Numbered from the stretch's first letter, positions 1-5,357 are shown. The stretch: DNA of 6,590 nucleotides from a bacterium (GCA_040757115.1 JBFLYA010000210.1:1-6590); one strand, 5' to 3'. Made by a program: numbers and translations. Notes: generated from the letters alone by a model not told the origin.

Positions 1-83
1 AAGAAAAAGTAAATTTTACTATTCCTTTATTAACAATAAGTTATGTAAAATATCAATTCACAATTCAAGATGCGACCCTACAC
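1..83. repeat. 83-bp direct repeat, copy 1 (may extend past the window edge)
   Basis: Identical to 188-270 at an offset of 187. It is AT-rich and ends in one copy of the 23-bp GGGTCGCATC unit. No gene is seen on either strand. Confidence 0.92.
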
Positions 84-90
84 ACCCCTT

Positions 91-140
91 GTAAGTAATC
101 TTACCACCATCTCCTGGATTCAGGTCTCTAAAAAATGGTG
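91..140. other. Two adjacent hairpins between direct repeats
   Basis: GTAAG (91-95) pairs with CTTAC (100-104) around TAAT. With no gap, CACCAT (105-110) pairs with ATGGTG (135-140), enclosing CCTG/CAGG (113-116, 121-124). This could be a structured RNA or subterminal hairpins of an IS200/REP-type element; I do not recognise a known class. The minus strand here also carries a short open stretch, so structure and coding cannot be separated by eye. Confidence 0.4.
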
Positions 141-187
141 CTATCTCTATTATCAGGGATGTTTAATTTTCAAAGAGCAATTAAGAG

Positions 188-270
188 AAGAAAAAGTAAA
201 TTTTACTATTCCTTTATTAACAATAAGTTATGTAAAATATCAATTCACAATTCAAGATGCGACCCTACAC
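188..270. repeat. 83-bp direct repeat, copy 2
   Basis: Partner of 1-83. The two copies enclose 104 bp (84-187) with paired hairpins. If repeat copy 1 continues leftward, the whole 187-bp unit may be tandemly reiterated outside the window. Confidence 0.92.
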
Positions 271-326
271 TCCGACAATTCAAGATGCGACCCTACACTC
301 CGACAATTCAAGATGCGACCCTACAC
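248..326. repeat. Three tandem copies of a 28-bp unit (GGGTCGCATCTTGAATTG on the minus strand)
   Basis: A 23-bp unit begins at 248, 276 and 304 with a constant 5-bp filler (TCCGA on the plus strand). A fourth, isolated copy lies at 61-83. Identical fillers mean tandem duplication, not CRISPR spacers. The unit also starts with GGGTC, like the REP-like element at 504-548. Confidence 0.9.
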
Positions 327-479
327 TACACATTCGTATAACTCCTTACCAGTAAATGTCGGTCCACCGACAGGTCCGCCACCTCCAAAGGGATAATAGA
401 AGATTTGTGCTACTACCTTGCCATCCTTGTCACTAATTACCCTTGCTGAACCTAACTGGTCATTATGGTAGTAATATAA
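321..479 (-). pseudogene. Relic of the Rhs-associated core
   Basis: Between a TAA at 485-483 and a TAG at 323-321 the frame reads YYYHNDQLGSARVISDKDGK, VVAQIFYYPFGGGG, PVGGPTFTGKEL, then breaks into repeat sequence. Bases 341-476 align without net indels to 3113-3248 and to 6285-6420, so this is a third copy of the same core segment. It has no start and lacks the GLFYFGARYYDP part, the linker and a toxin. The break falls exactly where the GGGTCGCATCTTGAATTG repeats begin. Confidence 0.85.
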
Positions 480-503
480 GGTTTAAGGTTTTGCTCGTGT
501 GCC

Positions 504-548
504 AAGTGCATTCTACATTCACGGTCCGGTCTGACCCTAACTCCCCAC
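504..548 (-). repeat. REP-like repeat, copy 1
   Basis: Same element as 1370-1409 with an internal CGGTC duplication. It lies between the end of paralogue B and the Rhs-core relic, that is, again at the downstream edge of an immunity gene. Confidence 0.75.
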
Positions 549-566
549 AAGGTTTGCCCCCCTACT

Positions 567-902
567 TTACTCAAGTAATAATTTTTTTAATACCTTATCT
601 ACATTCTGAAAATATTCTTTATTTAATTCCCTCTCTCTTAATTCTCCCTTTAACTTTATCCTTTTCCTAAAAAATTTATCATAGTCCTTACCTGCAAGAA
701 GAGTAACCAAATTTTTCAACGAATTCATAAAATAGGATTTATATCTTTTCCTTCTCATCTCTTTAGCAAACCAATCCACCAAAACGAATAAGCCTTGCTG
801 GTCCGCAAAATTAGATAGAGTCTCGATGTTTTTCTTTATTAGGATTGGATCATCATCATCATAGAAAGTAAGATCAAATCTCTCAAAATATATCTTATCC
901 AT
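567..902 (-). CDS. Unrecognised small protein, tandem paralogue B, probable immunity family
   Basis: 111 residues from the ATG at 902, with AGGAG at 913-909 and a 6-nt spacer. It aligns without gaps to paralogue A over the first 80 or so residues (IYFERFDLTFYDDDDPILIK, KEMRRKRYKSYFMNSLKNL, DYDKFFRKRIKL). The stretch after SNF differs (ADQQGLFVLVDWFAK here, IEQLGLLALEGEFGK in A). Such a localised difference in an otherwise conserved pair is typical of immunity proteins that have diverged in toxin specificity; that reading is inferred. It is followed by REP-like copy 1 and the Rhs-core relic. Family and function are unknown to me. Confidence 0.8.
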   Translation of the reverse strand: MDKIYFERFDLTFYDDDDPILIKKNIETLSNFADQQGLFVLVDWFAKEMRRKRYKSYFMNSLKNLVTLLAGKDYDKFFRKRIKLKGELRERELNKEYFQNVDKVLKKLLLE

Positions 903-925
903 TTTATTCTCCTATTGTGTCCAGA

Positions 926-979
926 TTAAGAGAGGCCTAATTGATCTAACATCCACTTTTGCCCTATAATCTCCCAACC
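926..979 (-). other. Short in-frame tail peptide between the two paralogues
   Basis: Directly after the TAA of paralogue A (982-980), the same frame continues GWEIIGQKWMLDQLGLS and ends at TAA (928-926), 23 nt before the paralogue B start. It has protein-like composition and could be the stub of a toxin tail that once preceded paralogue B, parallel to the stub before the DUF4279 gene. At 17 codons, chance is a real alternative. Confidence 0.25.
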
Positions 980-1324
980 TTAAAAAAACTCAAGAAATAT
1001 CTGTTTTAATATCTTATCCACATCCTGATATTCTTCTTTATTATATAGATTCCTCTTTATTAATCCGCTCTCTAACTTTATCCTTTTTATAAAAAATTTG
1101 TCGTAATCCTCACCTGCAAGAAAAGTAATCAAATTTCTCAACGAATTCATAAAATAGGATTTATATCTTCTCCTTCTCATCTCTTTACCAAATTCCCCCT
1201 CCAGAGCTAATAAACCTAACTGCTCTATAAAATTAGATAAAGTCTCAATGTTTTTCTTTACTAAGATTGGGTCATCAGCATCATAGAAGGTACAATCAAA
1301 TCGCTCAAAATATATCTCATTCAT
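980..1324 (-). CDS. Unrecognised small protein, tandem paralogue A, probable immunity family
   Basis: 114 residues from the ATG at 1324, with AGGAG at 1336-1332 and a 7-nt spacer; the upstream in-frame start at 1366 would add 14 residues absent from the paralogue and lacks such a site. Residues 4-10 (IYFERFD), DDPILVKKNIETLSNF (17-32), KEMRRRRYKSYFMNSLRNL and GEDYDKFF match the next gene closely, so the pair arose by tandem duplication. Divergence is concentrated at about 33-47. It looks helical, soluble and rich in Lys/Arg; no family recognised. Placement in a row of immunity genes after an Rhs locus suggests an immunity role, but no adjacent toxin remains to test this. It lies after REP-like copy 2, in a transferred or rearranged segment. 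Confidence 0.8.
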   Translation of the reverse strand: MNEIYFERFDCTFYDADDPILVKKNIETLSNFIEQLGLLALEGEFGKEMRRRRYKSYFMNSLRNLITFLAGEDYDKFFIKRIKLESGLIKRNLYNKEEYQDVDKILKQIFLEFF

Positions 1325-1369
1325 AATAATTCTCCTTAGGGACATTTGTTGGACAGAATGATTCATCGA

Positions 1370-1409
1370 AAGTGCATTCTACATTCACGGTCTGACCCTA
1401 ACTCCCCAC
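1370..1409 (-). repeat. REP-like repeat, copy 2 (GGGTCAGACC / GTGAATGTAGAATGCAC)
   Basis: Minus strand: GTGGGGAGTTAGGGTCAGAC, then CGTGAATGTAGAATGCACTT. The same sequence is at 504-548, where CGGTC is duplicated (5 bp longer). It contains the small palindrome GGTCTGACC and an imperfect GTG...CAC inverted repeat. It sits between the DUF4279 gene and the first of the tandem paralogues. It resembles REP-type elements mobilised by Y1 (RAYT) transposases, but no transposase is in the window. Confidence 0.75.
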
Positions 1410-1451
1410 CCAAGGCTACGCTCCTCCTTCCAAATTCTCCAACTGATCTGC

Positions 1452-1853
1452 TCAAGTTATGTATATATCAATATCTATGTTAACATTTAATTCAGCCAAT
1501 CGCTTTACCAAGTCGCTATCAAAATGTATTTCAGGGAAAGGTTCAGATTCACTAAAGTAACCAGCACATGATAATTCTGTGTAATATCGGGCAGTTATCG
1601 TCTTAAATAACTCGAGTGACGGTTCGATAGAAGATAGCAGATGTTCCACATGTTCTCTTAGAGGTTTTTCTTTTGGCAACTTTGACTGTAGCTCCCAACC
1701 GTTTTCTTTTTCCTTGATGACTGTTTTTGGTCTTAGATCACCACGATGCCATATTCTAGTTGGCTGGATGTTTGTAGTTGTAGTTATTTCCTCTGGTAAA
1801 GACAAATATTTACTATCAGTAATTCTCATATATACATAGAATTCATATTTCAT
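1452..1853 (-). CDS. DUF4279-family protein, probable immunity protein
   Basis: 133 residues from the ATG at 1853. The pattern fits DUF4279 as I know it: an N-terminal strand (KYEFYVYMRI), PEEITTTTNIQPTRIWHRGD near 20-39, NGWEL with basic flanks, LREHVEHLLSSIEPSLELF near 65-83, and a C-terminal DLVKRLAELNVNIDIDIYIT ending in the typical aliphatic/Asp strand. DUF4279 proteins are common as small cytoplasmic immunity proteins beside Rhs and other polymorphic toxins. The only toxin sequence directly upstream is the 42-codon type-33-like stub, so this is an orphan immunity gene whose toxin has been almost erased. Full length with no frame damage, suggesting retention for protection against siblings; that purpose is inference. 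Confidence 0.85.
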   Translation of the reverse strand: MKYEFYVYMRITDSKYLSLPEEITTTTNIQPTRIWHRGDLRPKTVIKEKENGWELQSKLPKEKPLREHVEHLLSSIEPSLELFKTITARYYTELSCAGYFSESEPFPEIHFDSDLVKRLAELNVNIDIDIYIT

Positions 1854-1858
1854 TCAAT

Positions 1859-1865
1859 CTTCCTC
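1859..1865 (-). promoter_or_regulatory. Ribosome binding site GAGGAAG embedded in the toxin-tail stop
   Basis: GAGGAAG lies 5 nt before the ATG at 1853 and overlaps the TGA of the toxin stub. It fixes the start of the DUF4279 gene and indicates ancestral translational coupling of toxin and immunity. Confidence 0.7.
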
Positions 1866-1995
1866 ATAACTCATTGATATTGATCCCTGTGGAATCGCCA
1901 GGTCCAGTACCATCTTTTGGTTTAACTATAATATTGCCATGTTTATCTTTGAACAAGTCATAACGAGATGCATTTTTCTTAGGTTTGAGATCACT
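1864..1995 (-). pseudogene. Headless toxin tail resembling polymorphic toxin type 33
   Basis: A 42-codon open stretch after a TAA (1998-1996) encodes DLKPKK, RYDLFKDKHGNIIVKPKDG and TGPGDSTGININEL, then TGA (1866-1864). It has no in-frame start codon. From memory, the (R/K)YDLFKD..GNI.VKP..G.GPG..TG.NIN pattern is the conserved end of polymorphic toxin type 33. The stop overlaps the GAGGAAG ribosome site of the next gene and leaves a 10-nt gap to its ATG, the same geometry as the intact toxin/immunity pair at 5370-5357. I infer that it is the 3' stub of a former toxin tip, cut off from any core by the recombination that placed the 75-residue gene upstream. Confidence 0.65.
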
Positions 1996-2218
1996 TTATG
2001 GTAGTCTGATCCCTTTCTGCCTCTTCAAACATATATGCAGGGAATAAATAGTCTTCTCCTGTATCGTCTATTATTCTATAATAGTCATCTCCATTTTCAA
2101 TAGAAACTACTTCATAAATTTTGCCAATGGTTAAAGAACATCTTAATCCATGTTCCACCTCTATATCTTCATCTTCCAAAACTATATAGCTATCATTACT
2201 AATACATTTTACTTTCAT
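1991..2218 (-). CDS. Small acidic protein, probable immunity protein for the orphan HWYEAHG toxin
   Basis: 75 residues from the ATG at 2218, with an AGGGGG ribosome site upstream and a 13-nt gap after the orphan toxin stop. It has 19 acidic and 7 basic residues, complementing the basic toxin tip. SLTIGKIYEVVSIE, then DDYYRIIDDTGEDYLFP looks like a compact beta-rich, SH3-like fold. I recall similar small proteins in toxin loci but cannot name the family. No signal peptide or membrane segment is seen. The tight spacing behind a toxin and the opposite charge support immunity; direct evidence is lacking. Its last codons overlap the start of a headless toxin-tail frame (1995-1864), so its own C-terminus may have been reshaped at a recombination joint. 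Confidence 0.8.
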   Translation of the reverse strand: MKVKCISNDSYIVLEDEDIEVEHGLRCSLTIGKIYEVVSIENGDDYYRIIDDTGEDYLFPAYMFEEAERDQTTIK

Positions 2219-2231
2219 GCTCTTACCCCCT

Positions 2232-3257
2232 CTACTCTTCCAACCATCTTTTTACTTTATACTCTACCTTGCCAACCCCATGAGCTTCATACCAATGAAC
2301 TTCGGCTTTACGTATTCTACCAGATTCATCTTTAGCATAGGCAATCCCTTTTTTCTTTTTCCAGTTTTTCCCTCCATAAGTCTCCTTTAGCCTCTTTATG
2401 TCTTTAATTCCATGCCCTTTTGCAATAGTTTTTTCAGCAGTTATCTTTCCTATTTCTGTAGTTCCTTTTCCTATAACTTTCGTTCCAATTTTACCTATTA
2501 CTTTACTGCCACCAACAAGAACTGTTTTTATTCCACCAACAACTATCTTTCCAGCTCCCAAGAAATCTGTTGGATCAACTGGATCGCTAATAATTGCCTC
2601 TTCCTCTGGAGTAGGTACTGCACCTAAAATAGGTAATAAAGCATTTGCTATTCTAGAACCAACTCCCGAAATAGCTCCTGTTCTTGCTCCTTCCCAGAAG
2701 TCTCCACCGTACATCGCTGCTTCTATTCCCCCATATATCGCTCCTTCTACCCCCCATTCTAATACATCTCCAAATCCTCCTCCCCAATCTCCAAAATTAA
2801 TAGATTTACCAATTCCCGCACTGAATTGATTAAGCATCCAGCTACTACCAGCACTCATTAAGGCTGCGTCCCAGCCACCGTATTGATATGCCTCATAGAT
2901 ATTATAAAGTGTCCTTGCTGCGGTATAGAATTTCCATGCTGCCCATATAAATTGCCAAAATTCACCATTCGGGTCTATATTTGTGAGTGGATTATTGGCA
3001 CAGTAGATATAGAGATTATCTGCTGGGATTTGAACTGGATCAGGTGTAATGAATCTCCCTAACGCAGGGTCATAGTATCTGGCGCCGAAGTAGAATAGGC
3101 CGCTGTCATCCAACTCCTTGCCGGTAAATGTCGGTCCGCCAACAGGTCCGCCACCTCCAAAGGGATAATAGAAATACTGCTCGACTACCTTGCCATCCTT
3201 ATCCGTAATCACCCTTGCTGAACCTAAGTGGTCATTATGGTAGTAATATGACCCCAA
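2232..3257 (-). CDS. Orphan Rhs tip: C-terminal core fragment, linker and an alternative basic toxin domain
   Basis: The frame opens after a TAG at 3263-3261. The first possible start is TTG at 3257, with no good ribosome site, so this is probably a silent or poorly expressed cassette rather than a full gene. The 341 residues begin abruptly at YYYHNDHLGSARV, inside the Rhs-associated core, and run through GLFYFGARYYDPALGRF to IDPNG (about 97). A linker to about 265 follows that nearly matches the main rhs product. From about 273 the sequence is unique: GHGIKDIKRL, KNWKKKKGIAYAK, KAEVHWYEAHGVGKVEYKVK. I have the impression that this HWYEAHG(V/I)GK ending recurs in other polymorphic toxins, but I cannot name it or its activity. 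The tip is strongly basic (19 K/R, 10 D/E). An acidic small gene follows after 13 nt. Best read as a spare tip that could be joined to the full-length gene by recombination. Confidence 0.85.
   Translation of the reverse strand: MGSYYYHNDHLGSARVITDKDGKVVEQYFYYPFGGGGPVGGPTFTGKELDDSGLFYFGARYYDPALGRFITPDPVQIPADNLYIYCANNPLTNIDPNGEFWQFIWAAWKFYTAARTLYNIYEAYQYGGWDAALMSAGSSWMLNQFSAGIGKSINFGDWGGGFGDVLEWGVEGAIYGGIEAAMYGGDFWEGARTGAISGVGSRIANALLPILGAVPTPEEEAIISDPVDPTDFLGAGKIVVGGIKTVLVGGSKVIGKIGTKVIGKGTTEIGKITAEKTIAKGHGIKDIKRLKETYGGKNWKKKKGIAYAKDESGRIRKAEVHWYEAHGVGKVEYKVKRWLEE
2460..3249 (-). repeat. Long direct repeat, copy 1 (Rhs core end plus linker)
   Basis: This segment matches 5632-6421 at a constant offset of 3172 bases, checked at both ends, so there is no net length change over about 790 bp. 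Most of it is near-identical; a patch at about 2709-2810 is clearly more divergent. Homology stops at the unique toxin tip on one side and at the GGGGTCA junction on the other. It is a natural substrate for homologous recombination between the main and orphan tips. Confidence 0.9.
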
Positions 3258-3280
3258 TTCCTAATTCCCTATTCCTAATT
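3251..3280 (-). repeat. G-rich junction sequence ending in GGGGTCA at the orphan-core breakpoint
   Basis: On the minus strand two GGAATTAGGAAT-like units are followed by GGGGTCA, then directly by the TAT TAC TAC codons of the orphan Rhs core. It therefore marks the exact point where homology with the main rhs gene begins. It lies between the stop of the double-CXXCG gene (3284) and the orphan cassette. Relationship to the other GGGTCA-bearing junctions is inferred from shared sequence and position. Confidence 0.45.
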
Positions 3281-3283
3281 CCT

Positions 3284-4135
3284 TTATTCAACTTCCATCT
3301 CTAAAAAATTTATATTAGTGAAGTGATTTTGAAGAATTATATCCCTAACTTTATCATTAACAATAATATATAAAGTTGTATTAAGAAAAAATATATCTGT
3401 TTCTGGAATAATGTCTTTAGTTAAAATAAGAACTCGTTTTGATTCATCAAATTCTTCTCTTCCACAACTTTTACATTGCTTTGTTACTTCAACCCCTGGT
3501 GGTTTTCCACTATTAGAAATAACAACCATTTCAAATAGAGGACCAAATTTATTAGGAGATTTCTCTTTTTCAACCTCCTTAATAATATCCTCTGGCTCTC
3601 CTGTTTCAGGAATAGGAACCGGTCCAACTGATTCTCTTTTCCCAACCTTCTTTATTATTGCTGGACAAAAAGTAATACCTGAAACATTATTAGATTTAAA
3701 TAAACTTTTTACCTTTTGAGATACTATTATGGAACCCAAGGTGGACCATAAAAAATCACTTTTAGGTCGGGAAGGAAACTCAAGATATACAGGTTGAAAT
3801 TCATCACCAGGCAATAAGAAATCAATATTTTGACCTGATTTATTTAGTTCTTTTAAAAGAGATTGTCGTAATTTTAAATGTTCTTCCGACGAGATAGGCC
3901 ATCGATCTCTAATTTCCTTTAGTTTCTGGAATGAACTAGGACATTCAAAGGGTAATATTCTTGAACCACCCCATGTTTCTCCACAAGTAGAACATTTAAC
4001 CCCAGGCAATCCAAATAAATGTTTTCCACTTCCATTTACAAAAATATCCTTGTAATCACTTTCATAATCAGGAGGTTCTATCTTCCAAAAATTTTTATAC
4101 AAGGAGATATTTTTTACTTGACAAACCCTTTTCAT
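3284..4135 (-). CDS. Double-CXXCG motif protein (SitI-like immunity family)
   Basis: 283 residues from the ATG at 4135, with GGGG upstream at 4145-4142; the in-frame GTG at 4147 is less likely. Two CXXCG motifs are plain: CSTCG (C48, C51) in GLPGVKCSTCGETWGG, and CKSCG (C221, C224). LLPGDEFQP (107-115) also matches my memory of the myxobacterial double-CXXCG paralogous family (Gmx_para_CXXCG, TIGR02264), whose members sit beside SitA-type lipoprotein toxins and act as immunity proteins. The cysteines probably bind zinc. SDFLW...IIVSQKVKSLF (126-146) and DIFFL...IIVNDKVRDII (247-267) look like an internal duplication. A Pro/Glu-rich segment (166-192) separates the two halves. It is third after the rhs gene, whose tip is itself SitA-like, so it may be an extra or historic immunity gene. 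The family is fairly sure; the partner toxin is not. Confidence 0.87.
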   Translation of the reverse strand: MKRVCQVKNISLYKNFWKIEPPDYESDYKDIFVNGSGKHLFGLPGVKCSTCGETWGGSRILPFECPSSFQKLKEIRDRWPISSEEHLKLRQSLLKELNKSGQNIDFLLPGDEFQPVYLEFPSRPKSDFLWSTLGSIIVSQKVKSLFKSNNVSGITFCPAIIKKVGKRESVGPVPIPETGEPEDIIKEVEKEKSPNKFGPLFEMVVISNSGKPPGVEVTKQCKSCGREEFDESKRVLILTKDIIPETDIFFLNTTLYIIVNDKVRDIILQNHFTNINFLEMEVE

Positions 4136-4165
4136 AGCTGACCCCACTATCCTTCCCTAATCTAT
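4136..4165 (-). repeat. G-rich junction sequence ending in GGGGTCA
   Basis: Read on the minus strand this is a purine-rich AGATTAGGGAAGGATAGT-type stretch followed by GGGGTCAG, placed immediately before the ATG of the double-CXXCG gene. It resembles the stretch at 3251-3280 and the GGGTCAGACC-containing copies at 504-548 and 1370-1409. It also supplies the only G-rich ribosome-site-like bases for that gene. Interpretation as a remnant of a dispersed repeat is inference. Confidence 0.4.
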
Positions 4166-4196
4166 TCCCCTGAGAAAAATCTTTAGCGTAGTCGTA

Positions 4197-4688
4197 CTAA
4201 TCGATAAAAAATTCTTCCGGATGCAGTTCGATGTAGCGTTTGAAAAAAGGATAAAGTTGTTCCTCCCCATATAATTGTTCGTTTAGTGGCTCAAAATAAG
4301 CTTCTAATTGATCCTCTGGAATATCCAAAAATTTTTGACGAATATTTCTGTCCAGGGGAACTTTCCCATCTGGGAAAAATTTGAATGCCTGACTCAAAAT
4401 TTCTGCATGCAAAGTCATTCCTAAAAGTCTGAAACCTTTAAGCACTTCTTCAGAATAAATTCCGCTGCTGTTCCAAAAAAATTGTTGCAAACCCCCATTA
4501 TCAACTTCACGCATAAATAAAGTTGTAGTATAAATAGCTCTTTGACCTGGACTACCATACGAAATGTGTTTAAGTTCGTCGATAACAGAACTATTAGGCC
4601 AAATCGGTTCAATCACTTTCCAGAAAAGTTCTTCATCATTCATGCCTTTAACAGTAGATTTTGAAATACGGTAATCAAATCCTTTCAT
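4197..4688 (-). CDS. DUF4375 (DMP19-like) family protein, probable immunity or accessory protein
   Basis: 163 residues from the ATG at 4688, preceded at 8 nt by GGGGGG (4702-4697). An in-frame ATG at 4706 would add six residues but has no comparable site. The family signature is clear at about 48-76: PGQRAIYTTTLFMREV, then DNGGLQQFFWNSSG, followed by helices. This is the conserved core of DUF4375, the family that includes the neisserial DNA-mimic protein DMP19. The protein is acidic (26 D/E against 17 K/R), which fits a nucleic-acid mimic or a binder of a basic toxin. It lies 45 nt after the preceding gene in the same direction. Its role here is inferred: a second immunity protein for the DUF2380-type tip, or an orphan left from a lost toxin. 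Confidence 0.88.
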   Translation of the reverse strand: MKGFDYRISKSTVKGMNDEELFWKVIEPIWPNSSVIDELKHISYGSPGQRAIYTTTLFMREVDNGGLQQFFWNSSGIYSEEVLKGFRLLGMTLHAEILSQAFKFFPDGKVPLDRNIRQKFLDIPEDQLEAYFEPLNEQLYGEEQLYPFFKRYIELHPEEFFID

Positions 4689-4733
4689 AAGAGTTACCCC
4701 CCACATTTCTTCAAAGAATCATTTATTTTACCT

Positions 4734-5357
4734 TCAAATCGGTTTAGCTAAATCTTCTGGCCACCGATACTCATTGGATGGAGTAAATTCTATATTACTT
4801 AATTTATGTTTTTCAACAACCTCTTTTACTCGTTCACTAACTAATCCGTAATTACAATCTTTGAGCCTAAAAAAGTCTGAGCCATTCCATCTCTTCTCAT
4901 CCACAAGAATTCCATATTTAAACTCATTTCTTGACCAGTATATTTTTAGATCACATGCTTTGCACTCCTTTGCTAAATATATTTCACAAATAGGATGTGC
5001 ATATCCATCCTTTACTGCAGTAATCAATTCCCATAACTTTGGAAATGATTCCGGATTGCTCAGTCCTCTTACACTTTTTATGATAACAGGACGCAATTCA
5101 TATCCTGTAAGTCCTGCTTCTTTAAACAATTGTGCTACCCGATCAGTAATTAAACCATCACTATCAAGTGTCCAAGTAAAGTCTCCAATCTTAGGAGAAC
5201 GTAGTTCAATACTTAATATTTCCATTCTCTCTCCCGCCCTTTGATGACCAGGATTTACAGGACAATAAATGGTGTTTTTGTATTTCATTTCTTCTGACCA
5301 TATAGCAACAGGGTATTTTTTATCATCAGTACCAATTGTATAAACATAAAACTTCAT
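4734..5357 (-). CDS. Probable immunity protein for the upstream toxin; CxxC protein related to the double-CXXCG (SitI-like) family
   Basis: 207 residues from the ATG at 5357. GAGG at 5369-5366 precedes this ATG by 8 nt and overlaps the rhs TGA, so I prefer it to the GTG at 5366. The gap after rhs is 10 nt, implying translational coupling, as expected for the cognate immunity gene. One CxxC is intact (C132 and C135, CKACD); the first motif is reduced to a CPVNPGH segment around C32. Two similar segments occur: GDFTWTLDSDGLITDRVAQL near 58-77 and DFFRL...GLVSERVKEVVE near 161-182, the latter followed by NIEF. The downstream 283-residue double-CXXCG protein shows the same two-segment pattern, so I read the two as homologues. 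Cytoplasmic; no signal peptide or membrane segment seen. The immunity role rests on position and family resemblance; the exact family name is less certain. Confidence 0.85.
   Translation of the reverse strand: MKFYVYTIGTDDKKYPVAIWSEEMKYKNTIYCPVNPGHQRAGERMEILSIELRSPKIGDFTWTLDSDGLITDRVAQLFKEAGLTGYELRPVIIKSVRGLSNPESFPKLWELITAVKDGYAHPICEIYLAKECKACDLKIYWSRNEFKYGILVDEKRWNGSDFFRLKDCNYGLVSERVKEVVEKHKLSNIEFTPSNEYRWPEDLAKPI

Noticed and set aside
248-326. Regularly spaced repeats suggesting a CRISPR array
   Set aside because: The 5-bp intervals are identical and far too short for spacers, and no cas gene is present; it is a 28-bp tandem repeat.
70-396. Plus-strand open frame of 108 codons
   Set aside because: It is composed of the short repeats and the antisense of the Rhs-core relic; no conserved protein is visible.
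1368-1451. Open frame running from the end of the DUF4279 gene through REP-like copy 2
   Set aside because: The peptide is mostly translated repeat, has no start, and does not resemble a toxin tail.
2398-2829. Plus-strand open frame of 143 codons, with a similar one at 5663-6001
   Set aside because: Both are antisense to the duplicated glycine-rich Rhs linker, are Pro/Ser-rich shadows and lack convincing ribosome sites; their similarity follows from the repeat.
3336-3363. Minus-strand TTGTTA - 16 bp - TATAAT, a possible promoter for the orphan tip and the 75-residue gene
   Set aside because: It lies within the coding end of the double-CXXCG gene, where DIIL codons create TATAAT in AT-rich DNA; the -35 match is only 4 of 6. 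Not listed without transcript data.
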